Part shown: piece after piece, positions 1 through 9,857 of the stretch
Layout of the letters: every line of letters starts with the position of its first letter
How positions within the stretch are numbered: position 1 is the stretch's first letter
Assembly (NCBI GenBank): GCA_003222535.1
Contig: QHWJ01000235.1
Span: 1 to 64,000, forward strand
Direction: 5' to 3'
Origin: Acidobacteriota bacterium
GTDB lineage: Bacteria > Acidobacteriota > Vicinamibacteria > Vicinamibacterales > CAVVIG01
DNA: 64,000 bases
Made by a program: the position numbers and the translations under genes
The notes under the pieces: generated by a model
Told to the model about the DNA's origin: nothing
The model's input: only the letters and a program-made list of their open reading frames with translations
Database searches by the model: none

Positions 1-128
1 ACCCGACCTACTCGACCTACTCGACCTACTCGATCTACCCGACCTACCCGACCCAACCGACCTACCCGACCTACGCGACCTACGCGACCTACGCGACCTA
101 CCCGACCTACTCGACCTTCCCGACCTAG
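1..128. repeat. 9-bp tandem repeat array (cgacctacN)n, truncated by window start
   Basis: About 14 consecutive degenerate 9-mers (cgacctact, cgacctacc, cgacctacg...); the relA/spoT stop codon lies in the last unit. Confidence 0.95.
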
Positions 129-2287
129 CTCGCGCGTCCGGCCCGTTCAACTCCTAGGACTCCTTCAACGCCTCTGAGCGACTTGATCACCTTCTCCAGG
201 TGCTTGAGGTCGCTGATCTCGATCGTCATGTCGATCCGCGCGCGCTGATCCTCGTCGGTCCGCGCTTCCATGTTCCTGATGTTCGTGTTGATGTCGGCGA
301 TCTTGGCGCTGACGGCTGCGAGCAGACCTTTCCGATCCTCCACCTCCATCGTCAGCTTCACGGTGTAACGCCCGACGGCGTCGGTCTTGTCCCATTCCAC
401 GTCGATCCGCCGCTCAGGGTCGTAGAGCAGATTGACGACGTTCGGGCAGGTCGCGGAATGCACGGAGACGCCCTTGCCACGCGTGATGTAGCCGACAATC
501 TTCTCGCCGCGGATCGGGCTGCAACATCGCGCACGGAACACCATGACGTCGTCGAAGCCTCGGACCTTGATCTTCTCTTCACCCGAGCCCAGCACGCGCC
601 TGACGACGGCCGCGACGGCCCCTTCAGGCGGTTTCTCGTGCAGCTTGTCGGCCGGAACGAGCTTGACGAGCACCTGCTTGGGCTGGACCTTACCGTATCC
701 GATGGCCGCAAACAGATCGTCCACTTTCTGCACCGTGAAGTCCGCCAACGCCTTTGCGAGCTCCTCGCTGTCGACGATGGTCTTCGGGTTGATGTCGTAG
801 CGGCGCGCCTCCTTCTCGAACAGCTTGCGTCCGAGCTCGACCGAGCGCGCCTTCTCTTCCGAGTGAATCAGGTGCTTGATTTTGTTGCGCGCGCGCGACG
901 TCGCGGCGAAGTTGAGCCAGTCACGGCTCGGCCTGTGCCCGGTCTGCGTGACGATTTCGACGATGTCGCCGTTCTTGAGGCGCGTGCGGAGCGGCACGAT
1001 CTTGCCGTTCACCCGCGCGCCGACGCATTGATGGCCGATATCGGTGTGAATCGAGTAGGCAAAATCGATGGCCGTCGCGCCGCGTGGCAGCGCCTTCACC
1101 AGACCTTTTGGCGTGAAGGTGTAGACCTCCTCGGGATACAGCTCGACCTTGAGGTTCTGGATGAACTCCTGCGGATCGCGGACTTCCTGCTGGTATTCGA
1201 GAAGCTGGCGCATCCACTGGAAGTACCGATCGTCGCGGTGGTCGCCGACCCGCCCTTCCTTGTACTTCCAGTGCGCCGCAATCCCCTCCTCCGCCCGCCG
1301 GTGCATTTCAATCGTCCGTATCTGCACTTCGAAGGGCATCCCGTGCTCGCTGATCACCGAGGTGTGCAGCGACTGGTAGCCGTTGGGGCGTGGCATCGCG
1401 ATGAAATCCTTGATGCGCCCCGGCACCGGTGACCACGTCTGGTGGATGATCCCCAGGGCGGCGTAGCAGTCCTTCACGTCGTCGGCGATGATGCGCAGCG
1501 CGATGAAGTCGTACACCTGCTCCATCTCGATCTTCTGGCGCTTCAGTTTCTGGCTGATGCTCCAGAGCCGCTTGATGCGGCCGTCGATCTCAATCACCGG
1601 CACGTCCGCCTCGGCGAGCTTCGCCGTGATCGTCTTCTTCAGCTCCCCGATGAGCCCTTCGGTCGCGCGCCGCGTCGCGTCCACTTTCGCCCGCAGCGCC
1701 TCGTAGGCCTTCGGCTCGAGGTAGCGGAACGACAGCTCCTCGAGCTCGTTCTTCACCTTGCTCATCCCGAGGCGATTGGCGATTGGCGCGTAGATGTCGC
1801 GCGTCTCCTGGGCGACCTTGTTCCGCCGCTCCTCGGGCAGGTGGTTGAGGGTCCGCATGTTGTGGAGCCGGTCGGCCAGCTTGACGAGGATGACGCGGAT
1901 GTCGTCCACCATCGCGAGCAGCATCTTGCGAAAGTTCTCGGCCTGCCGCTCCTCGCTCGACGAGAACGAGATGGCGCTGATCTTCGTGACGCCCTCGACC
2001 ACGTGCGCGACCTCGGGTCCGAACAGCTCCTGGATGCGGTCGATCGTCGTCAGGGTGTCCTCGACGACGTCGTGGAGCAGGCCGGCCGCGATGGCAACGG
2101 CGTCGAGCTTCATGTCGGCGAGGAAGTCGGCGACGGCGAGCGGATGGATGAGGTAGGGCTCGCCCGAGTGGCGCACCTGTCCCCGGTGCTCGAACGCCGA
2201 GAACACGTAGGCGCGCCTGAGCATCTCGACATCGGCGTCCGGGCTGTAGGCCCGCACTTTTTCGAGGAGGTCCTCGAAGCGAATCAT
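125..2287 (-). CDS. relA/spoT: Bifunctional (p)ppGpp synthetase/hydrolase, RelA/SpoT family
   Basis: 720 aa; HD domain (HSGEPYLIHPLAVA..LLHDVVEDT), synthetase domain (RPNGYQSLHTSV), TGS and ACT domains. Confidence 0.97.
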   Translation of the reverse strand: MIRFEDLLEKVRAYSPDADVEMLRRAYVFSAFEHRGQVRHSGEPYLIHPLAVADFLADMKLDAVAIAAGLLHDVVEDTLTTIDRIQELFGPEVAHVVEGVTKISAISFSSSEERQAENFRKMLLAMVDDIRVILVKLADRLHNMRTLNHLPEERRNKVAQETRDIYAPIANRLGMSKVKNELEELSFRYLEPKAYEALRAKVDATRRATEGLIGELKKTITAKLAEADVPVIEIDGRIKRLWSISQKLKRQKIEMEQVYDFIALRIIADDVKDCYAALGIIHQTWSPVPGRIKDFIAMPRPNGYQSLHTSVISEHGMPFEVQIRTIEMHRRAEEGIAAHWKYKEGRVGDHRDDRYFQWMRQLLEYQQEVRDPQEFIQNLKVELYPEEVYTFTPKGLVKALPRGATAIDFAYSIHTDIGHQCVGARVNGKIVPLRTRLKNGDIVEIVTQTGHRPSRDWLNFAATSRARNKIKHLIHSEEKARSVELGRKLFEKEARRYDINPKTIVDSEELAKALADFTVQKVDDLFAAIGYGKVQPKQVLVKLVPADKLHEKPPEGAVAAVVRRVLGSGEEKIKVRGFDDVMVFRARCCSPIRGEKIVGYITRGKGVSVHSATCPNVVNLLYDPERRIDVEWDKTDAVGRYTVKLTMEVEDRKGLLAAVSAKIADINTNIRNMEARTDEDQRARIDMTIEISDLKHLEKVIKSLRGVEGVLGVERAGRAS

Positions 2288-2439
2288 GGAATCTGGTGTC
2301 TAACCACTTGTCGGATCGTTGTTTAGTTCATGATAGTCGCCGTGTGGGGCGCCACAACGACTTCTTGACGTACGTTTTTTTGCTTCACTATACTGTCGCG
2401 GTTTCAACCACGGCCATTCTCTCTGTTTAAGGGGGCTCA

Positions 2440-3423
2440 ATGCGATCTTTGTCGGGAGCATCGCCGGCGATCGTCGCGATGCTGGCGTTGGGGTCACTCA
2501 CCGCGTCGATCGGATGCGCCAAGATCGGCGAGATTCAGGCTCGCAAGGCGTTCAAGTCCGCCAACCAGGCGTATCAGCAGCAGGATTTCAAAAAGGCGTC
2601 GGAGTTTTACGAGGAGGCCATTAAAGCTGCGCCCGACACGCAGGTAGCCCATGAATCGTATTTCTTCCTCGGGAACAGCTATGACAACCTGTTCAAGCCG
2701 AGCAAGCGGGGAGAAAAGGACAACGACGACCTCCTTCAGAAGGCGGTACAGAACTATCAGTTGGCGGCGGAAAAGCTGTCGTCGTCCAACGACGCGCAGG
2801 ATAAGCTGCTCGGACGGCGCTCCCTGGAATACCTCGTGGCGTCGTACGGCGCGGAGAAGCTGAACGATCCGGCCAAGGCTGAGCCGGTTGTGCAGCGTAT
2901 GATTCAGCTCGAGCCAGGCGAGCCGGCCAATTATTTCGCGCTCGCGAAGATCTACGAGGACGCGGGAGCGTACGACGAAGCGGAAAAAATGCTGATCATG
3001 GCCAAGGCGGCCAAGCCCAACGACCCGGCGGTGTATATGAGGCTCGCCGGGTACTACAACCGGCAGGGTCACTTCGACAAGACAATCGAGGCGCTCGAGG
3101 AACGCGCGTCCAGAGAGCCGAACAACCCCGAAGCGTTCTACACGATCGCAACCTACTACTGGGACGAGGCCTATCGAGATTTCAAGCTGAAGGAGAACGA
3201 GAAGAAGGCGTACGTCCAGAAGGGCATCGAGGCCGTGGATCACGCGCTGCAGATCAAGCCCGATTACATGGAAGCGCTGGTCTACAAGAACCTGCTCTTG
3301 CGCCTGCAGGCCAACCTGGAAAAAGATACGAGCAAGCAGCAGATGCTCATCAAGGAAGCGGACAAGCTGCGCGACAGGGCGCAGGAACTGCGGAAACAGA
3401 AGGCCGCGGGAACCACTCCCTAA
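2440..3423 (+). CDS. TPR-repeat lipoprotein
   Basis: Signal peptide with lipobox-like LTASIGC, multiple TPR motifs. Confidence 0.85.
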   Translation: MRSLSGASPAIVAMLALGSLTASIGCAKIGEIQARKAFKSANQAYQQQDFKKASEFYEEAIKAAPDTQVAHESYFFLGNSYDNLFKPSKRGEKDNDDLLQKAVQNYQLAAEKLSSSNDAQDKLLGRRSLEYLVASYGAEKLNDPAKAEPVVQRMIQLEPGEPANYFALAKIYEDAGAYDEAEKMLIMAKAAKPNDPAVYMRLAGYYNRQGHFDKTIEALEERASREPNNPEAFYTIATYYWDEAYRDFKLKENEKKAYVQKGIEAVDHALQIKPDYMEALVYKNLLLRLQANLEKDTSKQQMLIKEADKLRDRAQELRKQKAAGTTP

Positions 3424-3445
3424 TCTCTCTACAAGCGATTGGATC

Positions 3446-3480
3446 AAAGGCCGCCCGGCTCACGCCGAGCGGCCTTTTTG
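3446..3480 (+). terminator. Rho-independent terminator
   Basis: aaaggccgc-ccggctcacgccgag-cggccttttt stem-loop plus T tract. Confidence 0.85.
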
Positions 3481-3552
3481 TCTCATTCCGGTCACATCGC
3501 CGCGCTAGAATAAATCGGTCTTTTGAAATATCCCAACTCGCAGGAGTCAGCA

Positions 3553-6500
3553 ATGAAGCATGTGAAGAGATCGCGCTTCGTGTGCGCGATCGGAGCGTTC
3601 CTGGCGCTCGCGCTGTCGGCGAGTCAGACGGCCGCGCAAGGAGTCACGACGGCCGCCGTTACCGGTGTCGTCAAGGACGCCTCGGGCGGGATCATGCCGG
3701 GTGCGAGCGTGACCGCCGTGCATCAGCCCTCAGGCACGTCGTACGAGTCGGTGACGCAGGGAGACGGACGGTTCTACATCCCAGGCATGCGCGTCGGCGG
3801 ACCGTACACGGTCAGCGCGGCACTCAGCGGATTCACAACGGAGGCGAAGAACAACCTCACGCTGAGCCTTGGTGTCGCGCAGGACCTCGAGTTCACGCTG
3901 AAGGTGGCGACCCTGGCAGAGACCATCACGGTGGTCGGCACGAGCGATCCCGTGTTCAGCTCGTCTCACACGGGCGCCGCGACCTCGGTGATGCGCGAGG
4001 ATCTCGCCACGCTGCCGACGATTTCGGGCCGCATCACCGATATCACGCGCCTCACGCCGCAGTACGGCGGCTCGGGCACCTTCGCGGGTCAGGATAATCG
4101 CGCGAACAACGTGACGGTGGACGGCTCGTACTTCAACAACTCGTTCGGTCTGGGCGTCACGACCGGCGGAATCGGCGACCGCACCGGCGTCGCCCCGATT
4201 TCGCTCGAGGCGATCGAGCAGGTGCAGGTGAGCGTTGCGCCGTACGACGTGCGCCAGGGCAACTTCACCGGCGCCGGCGTGAACACCGTGACGCGCAGCG
4301 GAAACAACAGCATCACCGCCTCGGTCTACCGGCGCCAGCGCAACGGGTCGTACGTCGGCACGGATGCCGCGGGCCAGACACTGAACCCGGGCACGTTCAC
4401 CACCTACACCACCGGCGTCTGGGCCGGCGGCCCGATCGTCAAGAACAGGCTGTTCGCGTTCGGCCTCTACGAGAAGCAGGACGATACGCGGCCGTTGTCC
4501 ACGTTCACGTCGAACCCGGGCGGCGCGGCGGCGACCGGCAACACGACGCGCGTCCTCGCGTCGGATCTCAGCGCGCTGAGCTCTTTCCTTTCGTCGAAGT
4601 TCAGTTACGACACCGGCGCGTTCGACAACATCTCGAAGCTGACGCCGGGCAAGCCGTGGATGCTCAAGGGCGACTACAACGTCAACAGCGCAAACAAGGT
4701 CACCTTCCGGTACAACCAGCTCAACTCGAGTACCGACGTCAACCAGTCCGGCTCGTCGTCGCTCGGCACCAGCCGCTCGACGCTGTCGACGCAGTTCCTG
4801 ACGTTCGACAACTCGAACTACCAGATCCTCGAGAACCTCAAGTCGGGCGTCGGCGAGTGGAACTCGGTGTTCGGGAGCATGACGAACAACCTGCTTGTCG
4901 GCCTCACGCACCAGGACGAGAGCCGCGGCGACAAGGGACAGGTTCCGGCGTTCCCGTTCGTCGTGATCGGCTTCGGCGACGGCAGCGCCTACACGTCCTT
5001 CGGCAACGAGCCGTTCACGCCGTTCAATCTGCTCCGGTATAGCACCTTCCAGGCGCAGGACAGCGTCACGAAGTTCGCGAAGAACCACTCGATCACCTTC
5101 GGCGGCAACATCGAGAAGTTCCACTCCGACAACTCGTTCTATTTCGGCATCCAGAGCGCCTACTCGTACAACACGCTGGCCGACTTCTACGCCGACGCCA
5201 ACGGCTACCTGGCCAACCCGAATCGGACGGTCGCGGCGGCGCCGAACCGCTTCCAGGTGAAGTACCTCCTGCAGCCCGGCCAGACGACGCCGCCGATGCA
5301 GCCGCTCGACGTCATCTACGCGGGCGGCTACGTGCAGGACGAGTGGCGGCCGCGAACGAACCTGACGGTGACTGCCGGCATCCGCGTCGACGTGCCGAAG
5401 TTCGGCAACACCGCGTTCGACAACCCTGTCGCCGACACCCTGACGTTCCGCGATCAGGATGGGTCGTCCGTCAAGTTCAACAGCGGTGCCCTGCCGGCGA
5501 CGACCGCATACTGGTCGCCGCGCGTCGGCCTCAACTGGGATGCGACGAACGACCAGAAGACCCAGCTGCGCGGCGGCACCGGCCTCTTCAGCGGCAAACC
5601 GCCGTACGTCTGGATCTCGAACCAGATCGGTAACACGGGCGTGCTGTACGGATTTCTCGATTCCAACAGTTTCGTCACCACCTATCCGTTCAACCCGAGC
5701 CCGGACAGGTACAAGCCGGCGCCGACCGGCGGCACAGCCGCGAGCTATGAGCTCGACGTGACCGACCAGGGCTTCCGCTTCCCACAGACGTGGCGAAGCA
5801 ACATCGGCGTGGACCGCAGGCTGCCGTGGGGCCTCGTCGGCACGCTCGACTACATCTACAACCGCGACCTGAACGCGCCGGTCTACATCAACGCGAACCT
5901 GCCGGCTGCCGACACGGCGTACACCGGTGTGGATGCCCGGCCCCGCTGGGCGGTCATTCCGGGAGTTCCGGCTTGCATCACCGCGCTCGGTTCAGAAAAC
6001 GGACCCTGCGTCACCAAGATCAATAACCTGCCGGGCAAGAACATCACGGCCGCGTATGTGATCAAGAACCAGAGCCAGAACCGTTCGTGGAACATTTCGG
6101 GTGCGCTCTCGAAGGCGATGGCCCACGGCTTCTCATTGAGGGGCGGCTTCAACTACGGCGTGTCGAGGAGCCTGGTCGAGCCCTCGTCCACTGCGGGGAG
6201 CTCGTGGGGCTCGGCGAACCCGATTACGTTCGACCCGAACAACCCGGCGCTGGCGTACTCGACCAACTCGCCCGGCAAGCGGGTCTTCGTGCAGGCGAAC
6301 TACACGGCGGAGTACTTCAGATTCGGGTCGACGACCTTCTCGGTGTTCTACGACGGCCACACAAACGGCAACACGAGCTACGTCTTCTCGGGTGACGCGA
6401 ACGGTGACACTGTTTCAGGCAACGACTTGATCTACATCCCGCGCGACACGTCCGAGATGAATTTCAAGCCGCTGACCGTCAGTGGCAGGACGTATACCGC

Positions 6501-6918
6501 CGCGGACCAGGCGGCGGCCTTTGAGCAACTCATTCAGGCAGACAGCTATCTGAGCTCGCACCGCGGTCAGTATGCGGAACGGGGCGCCCTCTTCCTGCCG
6601 ATAGTCAACACGGTCGACTTGAACCTGACCCAGAACGTCTTCCACAGCATCGCCGGGCGGCGTCACTCAGGGCAGATTCGACTGGACATCACCAACTTCG
6701 GCAACCTGCTGAACCACGGCTGGGGCGTCGGCCAGCGTCTGGTCAACGGTCAGATCCTGACCAGCCCGACCCCGGACGCTCAAGGCCGCCTCACCTATAA
6801 CCTGCAGACGGCCAGCGGGAACCTCATCACGTCGCCGCTCCAGACGTCGGCGATTCTTGCGGCGGCACGGTCGGACGTCTACGTGATGATGCTCAGCTTC
6901 AGGTACACATTCCAATAG
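3553..6918 (+). CDS. TonB-dependent receptor, Oar-like with N-terminal carboxypeptidase-regulatory-like domain
   Basis: Signal peptide, TAAVTGVVKDASGGIMPGASVTAVH, plug and beta-barrel, C-terminal aromatic end; SD cagGAGtcag before ATG 3553. Confidence 0.9.
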   Translation: MKHVKRSRFVCAIGAFLALALSASQTAAQGVTTAAVTGVVKDASGGIMPGASVTAVHQPSGTSYESVTQGDGRFYIPGMRVGGPYTVSAALSGFTTEAKNNLTLSLGVAQDLEFTLKVATLAETITVVGTSDPVFSSSHTGAATSVMREDLATLPTISGRITDITRLTPQYGGSGTFAGQDNRANNVTVDGSYFNNSFGLGVTTGGIGDRTGVAPISLEAIEQVQVSVAPYDVRQGNFTGAGVNTVTRSGNNSITASVYRRQRNGSYVGTDAAGQTLNPGTFTTYTTGVWAGGPIVKNRLFAFGLYEKQDDTRPLSTFTSNPGGAAATGNTTRVLASDLSALSSFLSSKFSYDTGAFDNISKLTPGKPWMLKGDYNVNSANKVTFRYNQLNSSTDVNQSGSSSLGTSRSTLSTQFLTFDNSNYQILENLKSGVGEWNSVFGSMTNNLLVGLTHQDESRGDKGQVPAFPFVVIGFGDGSAYTSFGNEPFTPFNLLRYSTFQAQDSVTKFAKNHSITFGGNIEKFHSDNSFYFGIQSAYSYNTLADFYADANGYLANPNRTVAAAPNRFQVKYLLQPGQTTPPMQPLDVIYAGGYVQDEWRPRTNLTVTAGIRVDVPKFGNTAFDNPVADTLTFRDQDGSSVKFNSGALPATTAYWSPRVGLNWDATNDQKTQLRGGTGLFSGKPPYVWISNQIGNTGVLYGFLDSNSFVTTYPFNPSPDRYKPAPTGGTAASYELDVTDQGFRFPQTWRSNIGVDRRLPWGLVGTLDYIYNRDLNAPVYINANLPAADTAYTGVDARPRWAVIPGVPACITALGSENGPCVTKINNLPGKNITAAYVIKNQSQNRSWNISGALSKAMAHGFSLRGGFNYGVSRSLVEPSSTAGSSWGSANPITFDPNNPALAYSTNSPGKRVFVQANYTAEYFRFGSTTFSVFYDGHTNGNTSYVFSGDANGDTVSGNDLIYIPRDTSEMNFKPLTVSGRTYTAADQAAAFEQLIQADSYLSSHRGQYAERGALFLPIVNTVDLNLTQNVFHSIAGRRHSGQIRLDITNFGNLLNHGWGVGQRLVNGQILTSPTPDAQGRLTYNLQTASGNLITSPLQTSAILAAARSDVYVMMLSFRYTFQ

Positions 6919-6924
6919 AAATAG

Positions 6925-6960
6925 AAGTTGGTGAATTGGCAAGTTGGTGAATTGGTGATT
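6925..6960. repeat. 8-bp tandem array (aagttggt/gaattggc)
   Basis: aagttggt gaattggc aagttggt gaattggt gattggg. Confidence 0.8.
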
Positions 6961-6994
6961 GGGCCGGCGCGAGAAATCGTGCCGGCCCTTTTTA
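6961..6994 (+). terminator. Rho-independent terminator between convergent genes
   Basis: gggccggc-gcgagaaatcgt-gccggcccttttta. Confidence 0.9.
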
Positions 6995-9724
6995 TTTTGA
7001 TTTGCCGAGCGAGAGGAGATTCGCGAGCAGCCGGTACGCGCCGGGCACGCCGAACGGCAACTGACGGTGAAACGCGTACGCGAAGTACGTGTAGTGCCCC
7101 TTGCCATAGACGGCGGTCACCCAGCCTCCCTTCTGCGGCTCCTGTCCTTGATCATAAGTTGCGATCATCGCCGTGTACGCCGGATCCCATTCCGTGAAGA
7201 ATTTCGATCCGCGTTGCTCCACCCAGCCGTTGAAATCGGCTTTCGTGATCCGGTTCGGCGTGTTGAACACCGGGTGAGACGATGCGAGAATCTCTACCGG
7301 CGAGTCCTCTTCCGACACTTCCTCCGCGCGCGGCGGCAGCTGCGCCGGGTAGGGAGCGTACGTCGTCGGCACGAACTCCTGGGTGTTGTAGAGCACGATG
7401 AGGTTCCCGCCGTCCTTCACGTAGTCCAGCAGACGGCGATTGTAGGTCTTCAAATCCTCTCGAACCGCGTAGGCCCTGGTTCCCGTCATGATAGCGTCGT
7501 AGCGGCGAAGATCGCCGGCCGCCAGATCCTGCTCGCCGAGCAGCGTCACCGATGCGCCCAGCTGCGCGATGCCCGACGGCACCTCGTCGCCCACGCCCAT
7601 CACGTACCCGACCTTCAGGTTCGGCGCGACTCTCACGTCAATCCCGCGCACCTCGGTCGCCGCCGGATGGTAGAGGTACCGCGTCTCGAGGTCGCGGTGC
7701 TCGATGACGTCGTAGCCCTGTCTGTATTGGCGGCCCGCAACGGTTGCGACCGCTTCAATCCGGTAGTCGCGGTTCTCGAGCGACGGCACCGAGACAATGA
7801 ACCGGTAGGCGCTTCGCTCGCCCGATCGGGAGAAGCTGAAGCTCGCCGCCTCGGGCTTCGACGTCCAGCCGGACGGAAGCTGAAGCGCGAGCTGACCGGC
7901 GCCGCCATTCTGCACGTTGTTCAACAGCTCCACGCGGAGCTCCACCGTCTTTCCCGCGGCCGCCAGCGGCACAATCGCGATGCGCGGGGACACGTTGACG
8001 GCCAACGCGGGCACGACCATCAGCTCGCGGAGCTCGTCACCATAGGGCAGGTGGGGCTCGCGGCGCCGGACGATTGAACGAATCTCGACGGGCACGCCGT
8101 CAACCGTGTAACGCGCCCGCGCGCTCAGCGCCGGCTCGGCGGCGGGCCGATACATCGGATCACAACGCTCAACGCAGAAACCGCAGAAGGCGCACAGAAA
8201 GCCTGCGTCCGCGGGTCCGGCGTGTTCCGCGTCGATCGTCGCGCCGGTACCACGCATCGTGTACCGCGCCTCTGCGATCGACTCGCGCTCGAAGTACGGT
8301 CGCGTCAGCGGCGCAGTCTGGGGCACGGTCACGGCGAAAGACTGGCGGGCGGTCTGGTTGTATCCGAGGCGCGCTGGCGCGCTGTCATTCTTCTCAATCC
8401 GCCAGTCGGCGCCGGCGATCAACGTCATGTCCGTCGGCGCGATATCCGTCGTTCCACGGTTGGTGAGCGTGACGCGGACTTCGATGCGCTGTCCCGGCAC
8501 CGCCGGCCCCATCGTGACCGGCGGCACGAACCCCGCGAGTGGTCCGCCGGGGTCGGGAATTCCAGCCGGCTGGGCGATCGCCTGCAGCTCGAGGCCGAGC
8601 GCCGTGTTGATCGCGTCGGCGAACTGCTGTTCTTTCACCCGCAGGATGAAGGCTGCGTCGGGTTCCCCGGCCAGTTGCTCGATCGCCTTTCTCGTCTCCG
8701 CGAGCCCGCGCGCGAGTGCCGGTACCGATGCCGACGGGTTCTGAAGCGAAAACGCCTTGATCGCCGCCTGGACGTCGGCGTCGATCGCCGCGAGGAGCGC
8801 GCCGGCCCCGGGCGGCGCCGGACGCCGAATCGCGTTGAACAGACCGGGAATCGACGTGTCGATGCCGTCGAAAAACGTCTTCTCTTTCTCCGGAGCAGCG
8901 ACGAGGGCGTTGAGCCGCTTGTAGTACGAGACCGATGGCCCCGGCGGCGCGTTCAGGCGGCCGCCGTTCTGCGATCGTTGAAAACTCAGGCCGATGCGTG
9001 AAAAGGTCTGGTACGAATCGCCGAGCCACGCGCTGTACTCGCCCGTGTCGGTGCGCAAGGTCCAGTCCTCGCTTTCGCGCACGCCGCCCATATAGAGCTT
9101 GAGCGGCTGCCATGGACGGAGGCCGTCCTTGATCTGCTCGGGGAATCTCGCTGGATCTCCGGCGGCGGCGTAGGCCTGCTGCGTGACGAGGCCCGCGGTC
9201 TGGTGGTTGCCGTGGCCGTCGCGCTCGTTGCCTTGAAATCGCGCGATCAACACGAACGGGCGATCCATCCGGATGATGCGGACGACGTCGCGCAGCACAT
9301 TCTCGCGGCCCCATTTGACGAGCGCCTCCTCGAGCCGTTTCGAGAAGCCGTAGTCGATCACCGAGGTGAAGTACTGGCGGTCCAGGCCGTAGTAGCGGCC
9401 CGCCATCAGCAGCTCCTCGGTCCGTATCAACCCGACGGCGTCGAACAGCTCGGATCCAATCGCGTTGTCGCCCGCCTCGCCGCGGTTGAGCGTGAGCAGC
9501 GCGACTCGCGCGCCCTGCCCCCGGCTCAGCTGCGCGAGCACGCCGCCGTGCTCATCGTCGGGATGCGCCGTCGTGTGCATCACGCTCGCGGTGGTCTGCA
9601 GCTTGAGGAGGCGCTGCCAGGTACCGGCCGCGCCCGTGTCCTGCGGCAGCGGCTCTGGACCGGCGCGCAACACCAACGACATCAGCGACACACCGGCAGC
9701 GGCGGTGACGATCGCCTTGATCAT
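6992..9724 (-). CDS. PIG-L/LmbE family deacetylase, large form with NEW3-like C-terminal region
   Basis: TTAHPDDEHGGVLAQLSRGQGARVALLTLNRGEAGDN motif; 910 aa. Confidence 0.88.
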   Translation of the reverse strand: MIKAIVTAAAGVSLMSLVLRAGPEPLPQDTGAAGTWQRLLKLQTTASVMHTTAHPDDEHGGVLAQLSRGQGARVALLTLNRGEAGDNAIGSELFDAVGLIRTEELLMAGRYYGLDRQYFTSVIDYGFSKRLEEALVKWGRENVLRDVVRIIRMDRPFVLIARFQGNERDGHGNHQTAGLVTQQAYAAAGDPARFPEQIKDGLRPWQPLKLYMGGVRESEDWTLRTDTGEYSAWLGDSYQTFSRIGLSFQRSQNGGRLNAPPGPSVSYYKRLNALVAAPEKEKTFFDGIDTSIPGLFNAIRRPAPPGAGALLAAIDADVQAAIKAFSLQNPSASVPALARGLAETRKAIEQLAGEPDAAFILRVKEQQFADAINTALGLELQAIAQPAGIPDPGGPLAGFVPPVTMGPAVPGQRIEVRVTLTNRGTTDIAPTDMTLIAGADWRIEKNDSAPARLGYNQTARQSFAVTVPQTAPLTRPYFERESIAEARYTMRGTGATIDAEHAGPADAGFLCAFCGFCVERCDPMYRPAAEPALSARARYTVDGVPVEIRSIVRRREPHLPYGDELRELMVVPALAVNVSPRIAIVPLAAAGKTVELRVELLNNVQNGGAGQLALQLPSGWTSKPEAASFSFSRSGERSAYRFIVSVPSLENRDYRIEAVATVAGRQYRQGYDVIEHRDLETRYLYHPAATEVRGIDVRVAPNLKVGYVMGVGDEVPSGIAQLGASVTLLGEQDLAAGDLRRYDAIMTGTRAYAVREDLKTYNRRLLDYVKDGGNLIVLYNTQEFVPTTYAPYPAQLPPRAEEVSEEDSPVEILASSHPVFNTPNRITKADFNGWVEQRGSKFFTEWDPAYTAMIATYDQGQEPQKGGWVTAVYGKGHYTYFAYAFHRQLPFGVPGAYRLLANLLSLGKSK

Positions 9725-9857
9725 CGTGCCGGATTCTCGGCCTGCCCCCGGAAGGTGTCAAGACATCTTCTGGTAACGAAGATTCTGCCGACCGCTCGTC
9801 GTCACCCGGCGGTTTGGGGCGAAGCTTCGTTACTGGAACTGTGGTATTTTGCAGCGC

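Noticed and set aside
200-1432. Long + strand ORF antisense to relA/spoT
   Set aside because: High-GC shadow ORF; the opposite strand encodes a well-recognised RelA/SpoT protein. The same reasoning applies to 13535..15859, 21191..23866, 37403..39493, 28352..30553, 47 kb + strand ORFs and others.
8150-8215. CxxCxxC Fe-S or zinc site in the PIG-L protein
   Set aside because: Better explained as translation of a dispersed DNA repeat; listed as a finding only in that light.
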